Below, one piece after another: positions 20,313-31,428 of a stretch of DNA of 64,000 nt. Location: assembly GCA_034638255.1 (NCBI GenBank), contig JAWPGT010000030.1, forward strand, positions 1-64,000, in the 5' to 3' direction. Origin of the DNA: Coprinus comatus (lineage: Eukaryota; Basidiomycota; Agaricomycetes; Agaricales; Agaricaceae). Under the pieces are notes generated by a model. It was not told the origin of the DNA and searched no databases. It saw only the letters and a list, made by a program, of their open reading frames with translations. Each line of letters starts with the position of its first letter. Position 1 is the first letter of the stretch. A program made the position numbers and the translations under genes.

Positions 20313-22469
20313 TTACAACCCTTTCTTCCCAACTTTAACGCTTCCGCGGAATGGTAATCCAGTCAACTCTACAATTGCTCCATTCTTCTCGTCATCTTCA
20401 GTATCTGCGTGATTGTGATTTCGATGACTTCCATTTTCAATTGGTAAACCATCAACTTCAACTGTAACTGCTGCATGTCCTTGTATACCAGCTACAGCTC
20501 CTGATCCGAAAATAACCTACAAGGTTTCATTTATCAAAAAAAAAAAAAAAACAACATAAAATCGTGAATATATGCGCAAGAAACATACCTTTCCAACGAA
20601 ATTACTAAATTCCTTTTGTCTTCCAGGTAACACTTGCAAAGGAACATCAACCACTTGTGCAGAGACGGCATATACCGCTCCAGTCCTTCTTTCCTCATCT
20701 CCAAGTCCTAATATAATCCAATTATCACCATCCTCTTCATAAGCTTCGAGTCTAATACTGGTAGAAGGTAACCAATCATCTGGTTTTATATGTCCAAAGG
20801 CACGTTCCGGTAAGGGATTTGGAAGTTCTGGTGATTTTGGTGGACTTGTCTTTGTGTTTATCTCTCTCATTCCAACTTCGGTTCCAATTCCAATTCCAAC
20901 GTTAGTGGAGCCGGTACCATGAACATCATCTGGAACCTCTCCGTCAAAAATTAGAACGTCCGGAAAAACTCTAAACACATCGACACCAACATCAATTCCT
21001 TCAGGTAAAACAACCTTAGCAAACACCACCCCACTAGCAACAAAAGTCGTTCCAATAGCTTTAATCTTCATATCCTTGATAGTCACATCCCTCAACAATT
21101 TGGGTCTCGGTTTTGGAGAAGGAAACTCTGTTGAAATCTCAAGTCCAGAAAACAATGGTGTTGAAACGATGATTTGGTTAGGCTTTTCATTGAGATATCG
21201 ACTTAGGAATGATGAGAGGAGTGGAAATGATGATTTTTGAATGGCTGGTACTGTTCCAAAGAGTAGCAGAGTTATGTTTGGATGAGTGAGTTGACAAGGT
21301 TTTGTAAGGACATTTGCCACGTTTATCCGATTGGGAAAATTGGTGTCGCTGTCGTTTTCGTTGGGTAATGAAACGGTGAATGGGAGTGAAGGTATTGATA
21401 GACCCAATGATTTTGGAAGTGGGTTGATAATGCTTGTTTCAGCGTGAAGAGTAAGATTTTTCTCGCTCGAGACACGAAAGGACGTGAGAGTGAGTAACTC
21501 GGAGATGGACGGGAATGGTATATTTGTTCCTGGACTGGGTAGACCGGGTAGTGAAGGAACTTGAAGGTAGTAAGCAGCAACCTCAATAATGAATAAAAGG
21601 GTCTACTCACTGACAATATGAATAGAGGTCTGGATGTTCTTTACACCGAGGCTCATCTTCGCCTTCCACCCCGTTACTTCGTGACCACCATAAACGACGA
21701 CCTCGGGTACCCTGGCCTGAACGTTGAAACTTCCACGTTTCCAAGACTCCTTCACGAACCGCTTGAGAACCGAAATACTCTTCGTAGGTCTTACTAGGAC
21801 CTCTGTTGTCATAGGAGTCAACCACTCGAGTGACTTTGGCGGATCGACCGTCAACGGGACCTGCAACAGCGGAAACTCCAACTCGACCAACTCGAGAGTC
21901 ACATCATACTCCGGAACAAGAGTAACCGTCGAAAGCTCCAGTGTAACACTCTCCAGTTTCCGAATACTCCATCTTCCAATAGCCTTCCATAGCTCATCGA
22001 ACACATTTCCTGGTTCATCAGGACTATTGACACCAATAGCATCCCCAGCATCTACTCCCATCCTCAACGAAACTCTTAACCACATTGCTCCATCGTCTGT
22101 AGTGTTCAAAATGTCCAAACTGAAAGGTCCACTGAGAACCACATCCTCATTCAAAATCTTCTCTGGTGACACGTTTGCCGCTTTCGAAGCATATGACCAT
22201 GCCAACACCCCTACAACTCCCACCACAAGTATACAAATCCCAAAACAAATCAAAAACACAGTTGAAAGTGTCCTTACGAGACGTCTTCTCGCACTCCTAG
22301 AGTGTTCTGTAGGACTATAAATCAATAGGGTTTCACCTTCTCTCCTTCCACTTGATGACGTCTGAATATCATTACGGAGTAATAGTGGTGTACGTTCTGT
22401 AGGATCTTGTGCGCGTCCTTTACCCTTGTCGATAGTCGAGGGTGGTGATAGGGAGGTCTCGGAGTACAT
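20313..22469 (-). CDS. Tag1-like vacuolar membrane protein
   Basis: Three exons (22469-21611, 21559-20589, 20516-20313) give 677 residues. The N-terminus is cytosolic and carries an acidic dileucine signal ERTPLL at residues 25-30, which in fungi sorts proteins to the vacuole. One membrane segment spans about residues 69-91 (STVFLICFGICILVVGVV). The rest is a large, mainly beta domain in the vacuole lumen, as in fungal Tag1-type proteins, whose yeast member acts in ending autophagy under long starvation. The family is often mislabelled as pre-rRNA processing protein. An upstream in-frame ATG at 22499 is possible, but the 22469 start places the sorting signal at the usual distance. It lies between the two lyase copies and seems unrelated to them. 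Confidence 0.65.
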
Positions 22470-22538
22470 GTGTGTATGGAAGGTGGTGGTATTTATCAAA
22501 GGAGCAACAACGGATATATAAATACTTTAAATTGTACC

Positions 22539-24911
22539 CTAGATCAATAAATAACAAACAATAAATGCAAGTCCAACAAGTCCAGAGTTCATCGCTCTAA
22601 GTGAAACACCACCATTATCGTTCCTTTCGTTACTATTGTTATTAGTATCTGAAGTTCCATTCGAATCAGGGGTTTGAACTTTAATAGCCAATCCAGCGCT
22701 TGCGGCCCAAGGTTGATTCCAAAGGTAGTAAGCCTGTTCAGCGAATCTTGGGTTTGCAGTTTCCATGTAGGACTGATATTTTCCATCAGCATCTCCATAG
22801 ATTGCTGCTACAGCTGCGATATTGGGGTGTAATTCGGCTGCATAGTCGCCTTCTTTGCTTGTAGTTGCAGAAATGGTCATAGCGTGGTTGAGTGCATCTT
22901 TGATAATTGCTCCTTCATTGGTGGTTTTATTCCAAATGGGTGCATTACGGTCAGCATATTCAGCAAGGCGGGCATTGGTCTAGTAGAAAAAGTCAGTGAG
23001 TTCGCAGTTGTGGAATTGATTTTCTAAGGAAAAACGTACAATCATAGCAGCGAGATTGTATGCGCGGTAATGGTAAGGACGAGTTCTAGCGGCTTCTAAA
23101 GGCTATAATACAGGAAGCAATCAGTTAAGCAGCATGTTCGATTATGATGAATTGGAGAGTAGAAAAACGCACTTGTTCACCACCTCTAACAATCTGAGAC
23201 ATATACAAGGTATTAAAGTATGTATCAGTGACGTTCCTTGCGCCGGCGAAATCTCCAATAAGGATCTTGAGAGCAGCCAACTGGTTATAATAGAAAGTAC
23301 CATGATTACTGTTGAACCCATCAGCATTCATTATTCAATACGTTTCATCGAAAGGGGAAGAAGAAAAACTCACTTGGCAGCCAGAGCTTCCTCAATAGCA
23401 ATATCCTTAGTTTCCAACCAAGTAGCATATTTAGCAACCCAATCATTCATAGCATTATCCATTTCAGTTGTCCAACCAGGATATCCACCTTTACGAAGAA
23501 TAAGAATACCCGAAACGACTTTGACCATTCCTTTCAAATCTCTAAACATTTATGAGTGATAATTATTAAAGAAAACTAAGGGAAAAAACGTACAAGACGC
23601 CAGTGTGAGTTCCACCTTTGTTATTAGGTCCACGCTGAACTTGTCCGAAATCGAGATGTGGGTTCATATGAGTCGCTTCGTCGAGGAACCATGTATTGAG
23701 GAATTTCACTACAAAAATAAAGATAGATATATCATCAGTCTCTCAACCCATTTTTTTTTAGATTCCATAAAGCTTTGTGTTTGAGGAATTCCCAAAAAAG
23801 AAAATCAAGAAGAAACGAAAATGAAAAAAAAAAAAAAAAAACACCGGTAAAGTCCGATACACAAGGACTACACCCGGTAGAGCTATGCTACAGATGCATG
23901 GCAGTGACGTGCAGGTGACGTTCCTAAATGGATTGTGACCAACAGCGAGGCACGATGAAGACAAAGAAGCACAATGGACAAGAATAGTTTATGTCACCCA
24001 CGAAGCAACCGGATCGAAGATTTCTCCATCATCATCACCCAACTCGGACCAACAACCAAGTTTCAACCCTTAGCCCATACTTTTCACAGGAAAAGCAGGG
24101 GACCCGAACAGGGGTAGGTAATGTGTGAAGATGTGGTGACTCACCAGTATTTTCAGCAAACGCTTCGGTCTTCGTTACACTCCAAGCAATAGAATTATAA
24201 AGTATTGCATTTGAGAATTCTTCGAAACTGCCGATATCATTGACAAGTCTAGCATCCGGGTTGAATAGGCCGTCTCTGACAATATAAGGACATGTTGTCC
24301 AGACTACCAAAACAAATGAGTAATCAGACATATTCAGAATCAATTACTGAGCGCCAAAAGAGGGGAAAAGAAAACTCAAAAGACTCCATTGCCAGTGTGG
24401 GGAAGCAAGTTCGAAATCGAGAACAGAAAGGGAACGTACTTTCTTCAGTAGGAATTTCAGTGGTATTTCCTACATTAGAACAATCCGGCCACCAACTATA
24501 TATCAGGAAAACAATAATCAATCATGCGGATAGGAAAAGAACACGAGTTGAATGAGCTCACTAAGGTGCCCAACTAAGATAATCATGTTTATCACCAGTA
24601 GGCGGTGGGAATGCTTTATTCATGACGGCTATAAACGCGCAACACGTTGATTCAACGTCTCACTTCGGAAAAAGAAATAATGCAGAAAAAGACGTACACC
24701 AAGGTCCCAATAAAGCAGTTTCTGTAGCCCAAGAAACAATAGTATTCCTAGCAGCAACTGTATGATCACCAAAATCACCAGCAATTATAAAATCTGGATC
24801 CACAAAATCGTTCGCATAACTCGTGTACGCATTTGTCGAAGTTATAGAAAGGAAGACAGGTAAAACCGAAAGTAGCAAGGTTAGTTTGTGAGTAAGGAAT
24901 GTAGGTGGCAT
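22539..24911 (-). CDS. Alginate-lyase-fold GPI-anchored polysaccharide lyase, copy B, intact
   Basis: Nine exons (24911-24698, 24628-24562, 24495-24440, 24303-24145, 23708-23594, 23541-23374, 23308-23173, 23102-23040, 22979-22539) keep frame and give 472 residues. A signal peptide covers about residues 1-27. The Alginate_lyase fold (PF05426) shows MNPHLDFGQ at 180-188, NNHGT at 260-264 (Asn261/His262) and RTRPYHYRAYNL from R311 with Tyr315, matching the Asn-His and Arg-Tyr site of known alginate lyases. A Ser/Asn-rich linker then leads to a hydrophobic tail (SGLVGLAFIVCYLLI), which predicts a GPI anchor on the outer membrane or wall. It should cleave uronic-acid glycans by beta-elimination; the substrate (glucuronan or similar) is inferred. 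Copy A at 10.5-12.7 kb is its frameshifted duplicate. Confidence 0.8.
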
Positions 24912-26527
24912 AGTTCTTCAAATAGAATATATGACAAAAGTTCGAATGAGCCGAGATCGAAAGGTGTGGGGTTATGCTCGGATTAGGGAAATCGAAAGTC
25001 GAAAATTGGGTGAGTGAGCGGTTTGGGTTTGTAGGTCGTATTGATATCCAATGTAGGGAGAGAAAAGACAGAGAAGTCCTAGACCCGACTTCAGCGCTCA
25101 GAAGTTAGTGATTTAGTGGTGAAAAGGAAAGGGAATGAAGGGGGCAAAAAGACCGAAACAACGTGTTTATGTAAACGACACAACAAAACACTTAGACTTG
25201 GCTGCGGGGATACGGTCCCGAAGAATTTAGCGAGCGCTCAGAGCCATATCATAACTTCCCTTATCTGAGGAAGCATTCAGCAAAAAGTTTAATATCTAGT
25301 TCTCAGTTTCCTATACCTTCAAGATCGGGTATGAAGTCATTGTGCATATCGTAAGTATGCAAAGATTATTGTGCAACTCCTATGCACTCTCAATTGTCGT
25401 AATATTTAGTGACCAACACCTTTGGTTAGGATCAATTGATGGATGCCATATTTAGACTCCCCGCGAAGAAAATTGTATCTCAGATCGATCGTGCCTTTCC
25501 CGGATTATCCTCCCGCAGGATGTTCTTCCGCCATATGTTACGAGTCTGAACTAACATGCTCTTTTATATTCCGTTCCAGACTTCAAGCTTCAACTTGGTG
25601 ATTACGAACACGAGATGAGGGGGGAATTCGGCTTCCTACGCTACGCTTGGCAGTGACTTCATGGCATGTCGATCCTTCACAACTGCAATATTCTTATGCT
25701 CCATCCACAAGAGAACTTGGCTACCTATGTACCTCAGGCCTATACCTTGCTACGCACTTGGCGTCCCGATCAAAGCCCAGCTCCCTAGTATCAACATAGC
25801 CCAAACACCCCTCATAATCGGTTGAGGAACAGGTCACTAAATGGTCACACCATCTTATCTTCAAAAGCCCACACGTATGTACTGTATACTCTTGGTCGTT
25901 TGGTATATTACCTTGTATTACCCACTTTCTGCCTCACGCGGCCCTAAGTATAAGCGGTACGCATGATACCTAACGACCATCAAACGAGATGTATAAATGG
26001 GGAGCTGGTAGTTGAAATAAGTTCGTACAAAACGGGCTCGTAGAAATTACATACAATAACAAAAGATGCCAGGTACCAAGACGGCGTTGATAGGCATTCA
26101 ACAAGATGTTACGTTGGTGGACGAGTTTGAAAGGACTGAAATAAACACTGAGACCATGAGATGTATGCAGTCCGACTAGTCTTCCTTCAAACTCTCGCCC
26201 CCAAATTCCACAGAGCATCCAATCCGACTCAAACATTCGATTGGCGTTAACAATGTTTTGCGTGATGCCTGAGGTGAATCCTCAATCCCTCAGGAGCGCT
26301 GCAATTCTATCTTCTGCAGAATTCTAAATGCCAGAGTTTTGAGTTGATGTAGATGCCCTTCGATTTTGATATACTCATACGCATAATCCATAGGCCATAG
26401 GCTCAGCATATCAGACAATAAGGTCCATTATTAGGTGTTATTAGTATTAGTGTATGCACTGAGAAAAAACATAATACAACGTGAATATATAAGTAGCCAA
26501 TATAATTTGTCTTTGTGAATTCATTTA
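24912..26527. other. Long gene-poor intergenic region
   Basis: The first 300 bp are the promoter of lyase copy B and share with copy A the conserved box at 25163-25181. From 25200 to 26527 I see no coding exon with splice context; an 88-codon minus-strand frame at 25970-26236 lacks any recognisable motif. No RNA gene or repeat is obvious. Confidence 0.5.
25163..25181 (-). promoter_or_regulatory. Conserved GTTTATGTAAAC box upstream of lyase copy B
   Basis: GTGTTTATGTAAACGACAC lies about 250 bp before the copy B start, matching the box before copy A at 17 of 19 or more positions. It is a possible forkhead-type site kept since duplication. Confidence 0.4.
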
Positions 26528-27786
26528 TTACCCATCAGTCATAGAAACTGAATCTTCCCTCCTAAACACGGGTATTGACGGTAGGGAGTAAGTAGATCTA
26601 CCTTCTTCACCCAACGCCCAACCAAGCCCAACCCGAACATTGATAAGCATTGATGCAATTCCAGATATATGGGGTAGACCATAAATGATGACTTGGGATG
26701 CTGGGAGTGTTATAAATATATGGCCCATGACAGCCCATGTTATCATCCAAACCCTGTAGAAAGTTTGGTAAGTCATCCGTGTAGCAGATAAAGCATTAAG
26801 ATAAAAGAACTTGCGTGTATAGTGCCGAACTTTCAATAATAATTGCCAGAACACGCTAGAATAATGTAGCGAATATATTTGTATTGTCAGCAGTGGGTAC
26901 TCATTAGAGTTTATCATAGAAGAAAATGACACACAAGAATGAATCTTGAACCGCCAACTTCTCTCGCGAGTCGATGTTTTGTCCATACTTTATATGTAAT
27001 TAACCCACATATAACGATGTTTAAGCTGGGTCAACATTGTCATAAATTAGTCCAGGATTCTTCCAAAAAATACTAGATCATACATAATTGTTAGGACGGC
27101 TAGGAAACCATTGGCAACTATGAAGGATCTTTGTGTGTGTGTGAAGTATACCACAACAGCAATTATTAAGCCTACATTACAATATTCAAACATCCTTTCA
27201 ATATATAGCATCACCATAGTAAAAGCTGTCAAGCTTACCAATGGCAACCAAGAGAATTACGCCACATATGTATAGTATTATTTTTGCTTGCTCCCATATA
27301 ATATAAAGTCGATATACCTAGTAAGAGTTGAAGAATCGGGGGTCCGAAAAAAACATCTGTTTTTGAACTGCCAGTGGTAAAACAACGCTCACCATGACTA
27401 AATCACCCGTAATCATAGCCAAATATCCAACTATGTGCTGAGAGAACATGAAGCCACTCCATCTAAGTCTTACTTTGGAGATGAACTCAGGTCGAAAACA
27501 GGATATGGCCGACATAATCCAAATCTAAGAAATATCATCAAAATGAAGGAATTTATTAGAGAGATAAACAAGGCTTGTCACGGTGTACAATTGTCAAGAT
27601 AAATATCATCATGTAATTGAAGACCAGATAGACTGTGGTACTGGACTTATATTCATTTGTGTTCTTGCTTTGACGATGGAGGATAAAACAGGATAGACCG
27701 GCAAGGACGAGAAATATGCCATAGAAGGTGCTGGAGACGAAAGCGATACCAATGGTGATCTCTACAAATGGGAATGCGAAAACCAT
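26528..27786 (-). CDS. Agaric-type seven-transmembrane protein, tandem copy 1
   Basis: The start at 27786 reads MVFAFPFVEITIGIAF, then exon ends at a GTACAC donor after FILTI. Later exons carry FMFSQHIVGYLAMITGDLVM, VYRLYIIWEQAKIILYICG, a short GLIIAVVVYFTHTQR exon, YKVWTKHRLAREVGG, and PHISGIASMLINVRVGLGWALGEEGRST near the end. The order and the YRLYIIW and GIA-LINVRVGLGWA blocks are those of a large agaric family of 7TM plasma-membrane proteins of unknown ligand. The Ser/Thr-rich tail (FRREDSVSMTDG) is cytosolic. It is a tandem duplicate of the gene at 28580-29790 (same strand and exon layout). Some middle exons are uncertain, so the model may be incomplete. Confidence 0.6.
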
Positions 27787-28579
27787 TGGGAAAAAATCTG
27801 AGTGTGAAAGACAGCTTCTTACAGTGACATTATGCCACTAATTTATATACTATCCTTCAGTATCTCTAGTAGGACGACAGTGATCTGCTGCATCAATGAT
27901 GCAACACTACAGACGTATCAAGGTGCGACAGACAAGCTACAGATCCCGAATTTTGATTACTACCCAGCATCAGGTGTTACAATCACCATTAGCGTGAAAC
28001 ATTACGATACTCATATGTTCATTTGTTCATGTTCTAAGATATTTTGCTAGGTAGCAGGTATTCCTCCACTGTGGAGGGGTTCTAAATATAGTAATCCTTT
28101 TCCCACTACGTACATATTATATTGAAATCTGTGCTGTCCACTGCTTAGTACGTATGATAAACCAACATTCAGGGAAGTATTGCCAGCAATTGAGTGGTCC
28201 ACAAATTCATTTTGTCAATAACAATATCCCGAAAACTGAAAAGAGTACTACATATGCCCCAACTACTGTCAGAATATCCGACACATTGCTTCGCGACTGG
28301 CACATGTATATCAACCTTCGTGATCTTTTTGAAGTTTCAGATGGTATTTTGCGAAAAGAACTCGGATGCACGTTAAAGAAACCAGGGTCTTCTTCTATGA
28401 CTCGATATTAGTTGAGTATTTGCATGGGAATCATCATAAGAACGCCGCTCAACCCTGTTGTTTGAACAGAATTTGATGTGCGTGATACATGATGCAAAAT
28501 ATAAGTGGGTGATCGCACGTTGTTAAATAGTACAAGATACACTATATATATACTATGCTGGGAAACAAGACCCTAGGGA
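27787..28579. other. Intergenic gap between tandem 7TM genes
   Basis: The promoter of copy 1 and the 3' flank of copy 2. An 85-codon plus-strand frame (28154-28411) has no motif or homology I can see, and I do not call it a gene. Confidence 0.45.
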
Positions 28580-29790
28580 TTATTCTACCAGATCCTCTAT
28601 CTGACTTGAACCTCTTCGAAAAGCAGGAGTAGAAATGGATGATTGTAGAGCACGGGTAGATCGTCCTTCCTCCCCTACAGCCCAACCAAGACCCACACGG
28701 ATATTGATAAGCATAGCTGCTATACCAGCTATATGTGGGTTTCCGTAAAGCAGGGCTTGAGATGCATCCCGAGATGTATAAGTTGTAATAGTGTATGTGA
28801 GTATCCAGGCTCTAGAATGTCATAACGTGACTGACGTAAGATTCATTCCATAGACCATTAGTTAGGGGACATACGTATAGATACCAGAGCTTTCAGCTAT
28901 AATAGCCAAGGGGCGCTAAATATTCAAGAAATACTAATTCAAGTCCACGATACACGGAGTAATAAGGAAAACTATACCAAGATATATCTCAAACCGCCGA
29001 GCTCCGTGATAACCCTATATTTCGACCATACTTTATAAACGATAAGGCCACATATAATGAGATTCACACTGTATATTGAGATTAGTGCTCTGGAGTGAGT
29101 TTTAGTTTTAAACAACACGTACCCAATTGTAATCCCTGCTAGGCAATTATTTGATACCGGAGAAGGCGATCCTTTTCGTATAAAATGAAAAATAGTCGAA
29201 ATTGACATTCCTATAGTTGTGCAAACGTCACATTTGACCCTTCTGGTTATATTCATGATATATATACATACCAATAGCTGCGAGAAAAAGAATGGAGTAT
29301 ATGTATATCAACGGCTTTGCTTGATCCCAGATAATATACAATCGATATGCCTGACATATTCCGCCAGTGAACACTGCTAAAACTGATCTCAGTACAAATA
29401 TACCAACTCACCATTACCATGTCACCAACAAAGCTGGCGAGGTAGCTGACTACATGTTGAGCAAACATGAAGGTGGTCCAGTAATCTTTCTCGGCATGCT
29501 CGACAATTTCAGGTTTGTTGCACATGATAGCAGACATTGTCCAAACCTAATAAAAATGAGCGAAGATACTTCCGAAAAGTGTCAAAGCGTACAACAGTGA
29601 GTATAACAAACATTGCATAGTTAAAACCAAGATAGACGAATGTGCTTGACTTATAGGTCTCATTCCTTTTGCATTGACGATGGAGGACGAAAGAGGATAG
29701 ACACAGTAGAATGAAGAATATACCATAAAGCGTACTGGAAAGAAATACTATCCCAACGGTTAGTTCCGGGAGTATGAATGGGACCGGCAT
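28580..29790 (-). CDS. Agaric-type seven-transmembrane protein, tandem copy 2
   Basis: The start at 29790 reads MPVPFILPELTVGIVFLSS, a first membrane helix, followed by the LHRQCKRNETYKSS loop and FNYAMFVILTV helix, then FMFAQHVVSYLASFVGDMVM, AYRLYIIWDQAKPLIYIYS, a NLIICGLIVYKVWSKYRVITELGG exon, and a last exon with PHIAGIAAMLINIRVGLGW and a Ser-rich tail ending IEDLVE and TAA at 28580-28582. It matches copy 1 in exon order and in the conserved blocks at the helix ends. This copy reads better than copy 1 and may be the functional one. Its ligand and pathway are unknown; 7TM proteins of this sort are thought to be sensors. Confidence 0.62.
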
Positions 29791-30261
29791 GATGGTTTTT
29801 TAACGTTTCGATATTCAATGTTCAGCGCCAGCACCGAGGTGGGAATACTAGGCTGTAAGTGTCGTGTTGTGCCTGTGATAGCCTAACGCGCGCAGCTCTT
29901 ATAGCTAGTGTGTGGTATATTGATTGTTATTTGAAGAACTTGCAGCATGATTATCGCTGAAAACTGCTCGTTGGGTATTACGGTGTACGTGAGAATTACT
30001 GTTGGGAGAGAAGAGATATCATATTAGTTGATTGAAGGGAGGAGTCGGACTCCGAGATGATGACTTCAGAAATAGCTTACATATATAGTGAAAGCTAGCG
30101 TAAAGACCTTAATAGAAAGCGGTTATGTCAAAGGGGTAATCGTCAGATTGATGAACATTGCTGTAGTATAGATAGAATTGACTCACTGTGAACCTGGCAT
30201 ATATTACGACCTTGTGTGTTCTAAACTTCTACTAGTACTATATGAAGGACGCTGCTCTCAT
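29791..30261. other. Intergenic region
   Basis: Upstream region of 7TM copy 2. No coding exon or repeat is seen. Confidence 0.45.
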
Positions 30262-30383
30262 TGGATCCAATATAAGATTCCACGTGTCTCAGGAGAAACA
30301 GAGATAACATCGCCGACCTACTAACCAAACCTCTACCCCGTCCTGCACTCGAAAAGCATCGTTTGGCTATGGGCGTTTACTGA
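30262..30383 (+). mobile_element. Relic of a copia-type retrotransposon (C-terminal end)
   Basis: A segment reads RRNRDNIADLLTKPLPRPALEKH (30291-30359), followed by RLAMGVY and TGA at 30381-30383. This is the typical end of the RNase H/integrase polyprotein of Ty1/copia elements (the DNIADxxTKPL motif). Just upstream a frame-shifted HWIQYKIPRV resembles the HIDIxYHF motif. Neither the rest of the polyprotein nor long terminal repeats are found, so only a fragment remains. Confidence 0.75.
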
Positions 30384-30473
30384 GCGTAAACGAGGAGGAG
30401 AGTTGGCGAGGAGAGGAGGAGTATTCCGACGAAGAAGACTGACGATGAACAGTTGGAAACTTGGAATTAGAGG

Positions 30474-30638
30474 TCAGGTTCTTCTTTCACAAACAATTTT
30501 AAACCCTTCTGTGAGATTATAGTATACAGAATCATCATTCCCCAACCTACCTTCACGTTCTAAACACCCATTTTTGAATTGTTGATTTAATAGTTCGATG
30601 GCAGAGTTGAGGAGGAGTGTAGGAGAACAACACGTGAC
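30474..30638 (-). other. Isolated open exon, unrecognised
   Basis: From a TTGTTCAG acceptor at 30639 an exon of 55 codons reads VTCCSPTLLLNSAIELLNQQFKNG and ends CERRT and stop at 30474. It has a protein-like composition but no upstream exon could be joined. It may be a 3' fragment of a gene. Confidence 0.25.
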
Positions 30639-30668
30639 CTGAACAATATAAACCAACATAGAACACAT

Positions 30669-31428
30669 TAACGTACCTTAGTTCCTAACTATTACACTCG
30701 GGGACTGAGAAAGAGGTATTCTACTCTAGATCTAACACAATAGCCACGAGATAGAAGCTATCGCATTTGAGAGTTACCATGAGCCTGGGAGGTTGAGATA
30801 AATGGGGTAGTTGAGCAACAAAGGCAACGAGTTTTAGATGGCGATCCATTTTTATAACAATGCCCATACCACGTTGCGAGCTAGGCTCGGGATGGATATT
30901 GTAATCATAGTGTATTAGTACCTGTAGTATCGTTGGAAGTTAGGCACTCAAGTACCAGGATATTTCAAATGAGATTTAAATGTTCCGCAGTTCTCCAACA
31001 TGAATGATAGTTAATTTTGATTTCGACATATTTCGCACGCCAGTGTCCTCTTGTAACATCAAGCTTCCCGCCCACAATTTGGAACATTTGAATTTGTGCA
31101 CTTTTGATTATTTGAACCCAGGAGTCCTAGTTAGATTCCATCTACTACCATGTTCGCACCAGTCAGTGTGAACGTAAGCGTTCGAACCCCGTCCAGAACC
31201 CGGACTGGGAAAATCATGAGCTGGGCTGGTCACTATATTCTCCACGTCGCACCAACTTCTCCTCCTTCTCCTCCTCCTTTTGGTCCTCTTTATCCTGCTC
31301 TTTCTCCCTTTTGTACTTGTTCTCCAGCTGCTTCTTTTGTTATGATATCAACTTCATACGCTCTAGCCCTTATCTCCGCCAATTTGGTGTTAAAACTGTC
31401 AAATACACGGGTAGCCTCGCCATCCGGA
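30669..31428. other. Intergenic region
   Basis: No gene is supported. Around 31150-31430 a plus-strand frame runs antisense to the low-complexity end of the DUF6535 gene and is not called. Confidence 0.4.

Noticed and set aside
21724..22320. 198-codon plus-strand open frame antisense to the Tag1-like gene
   Set aside because: Its composition is that of an antisense shadow, and the minus strand has a signal sequence, a membrane helix and intact splicing.
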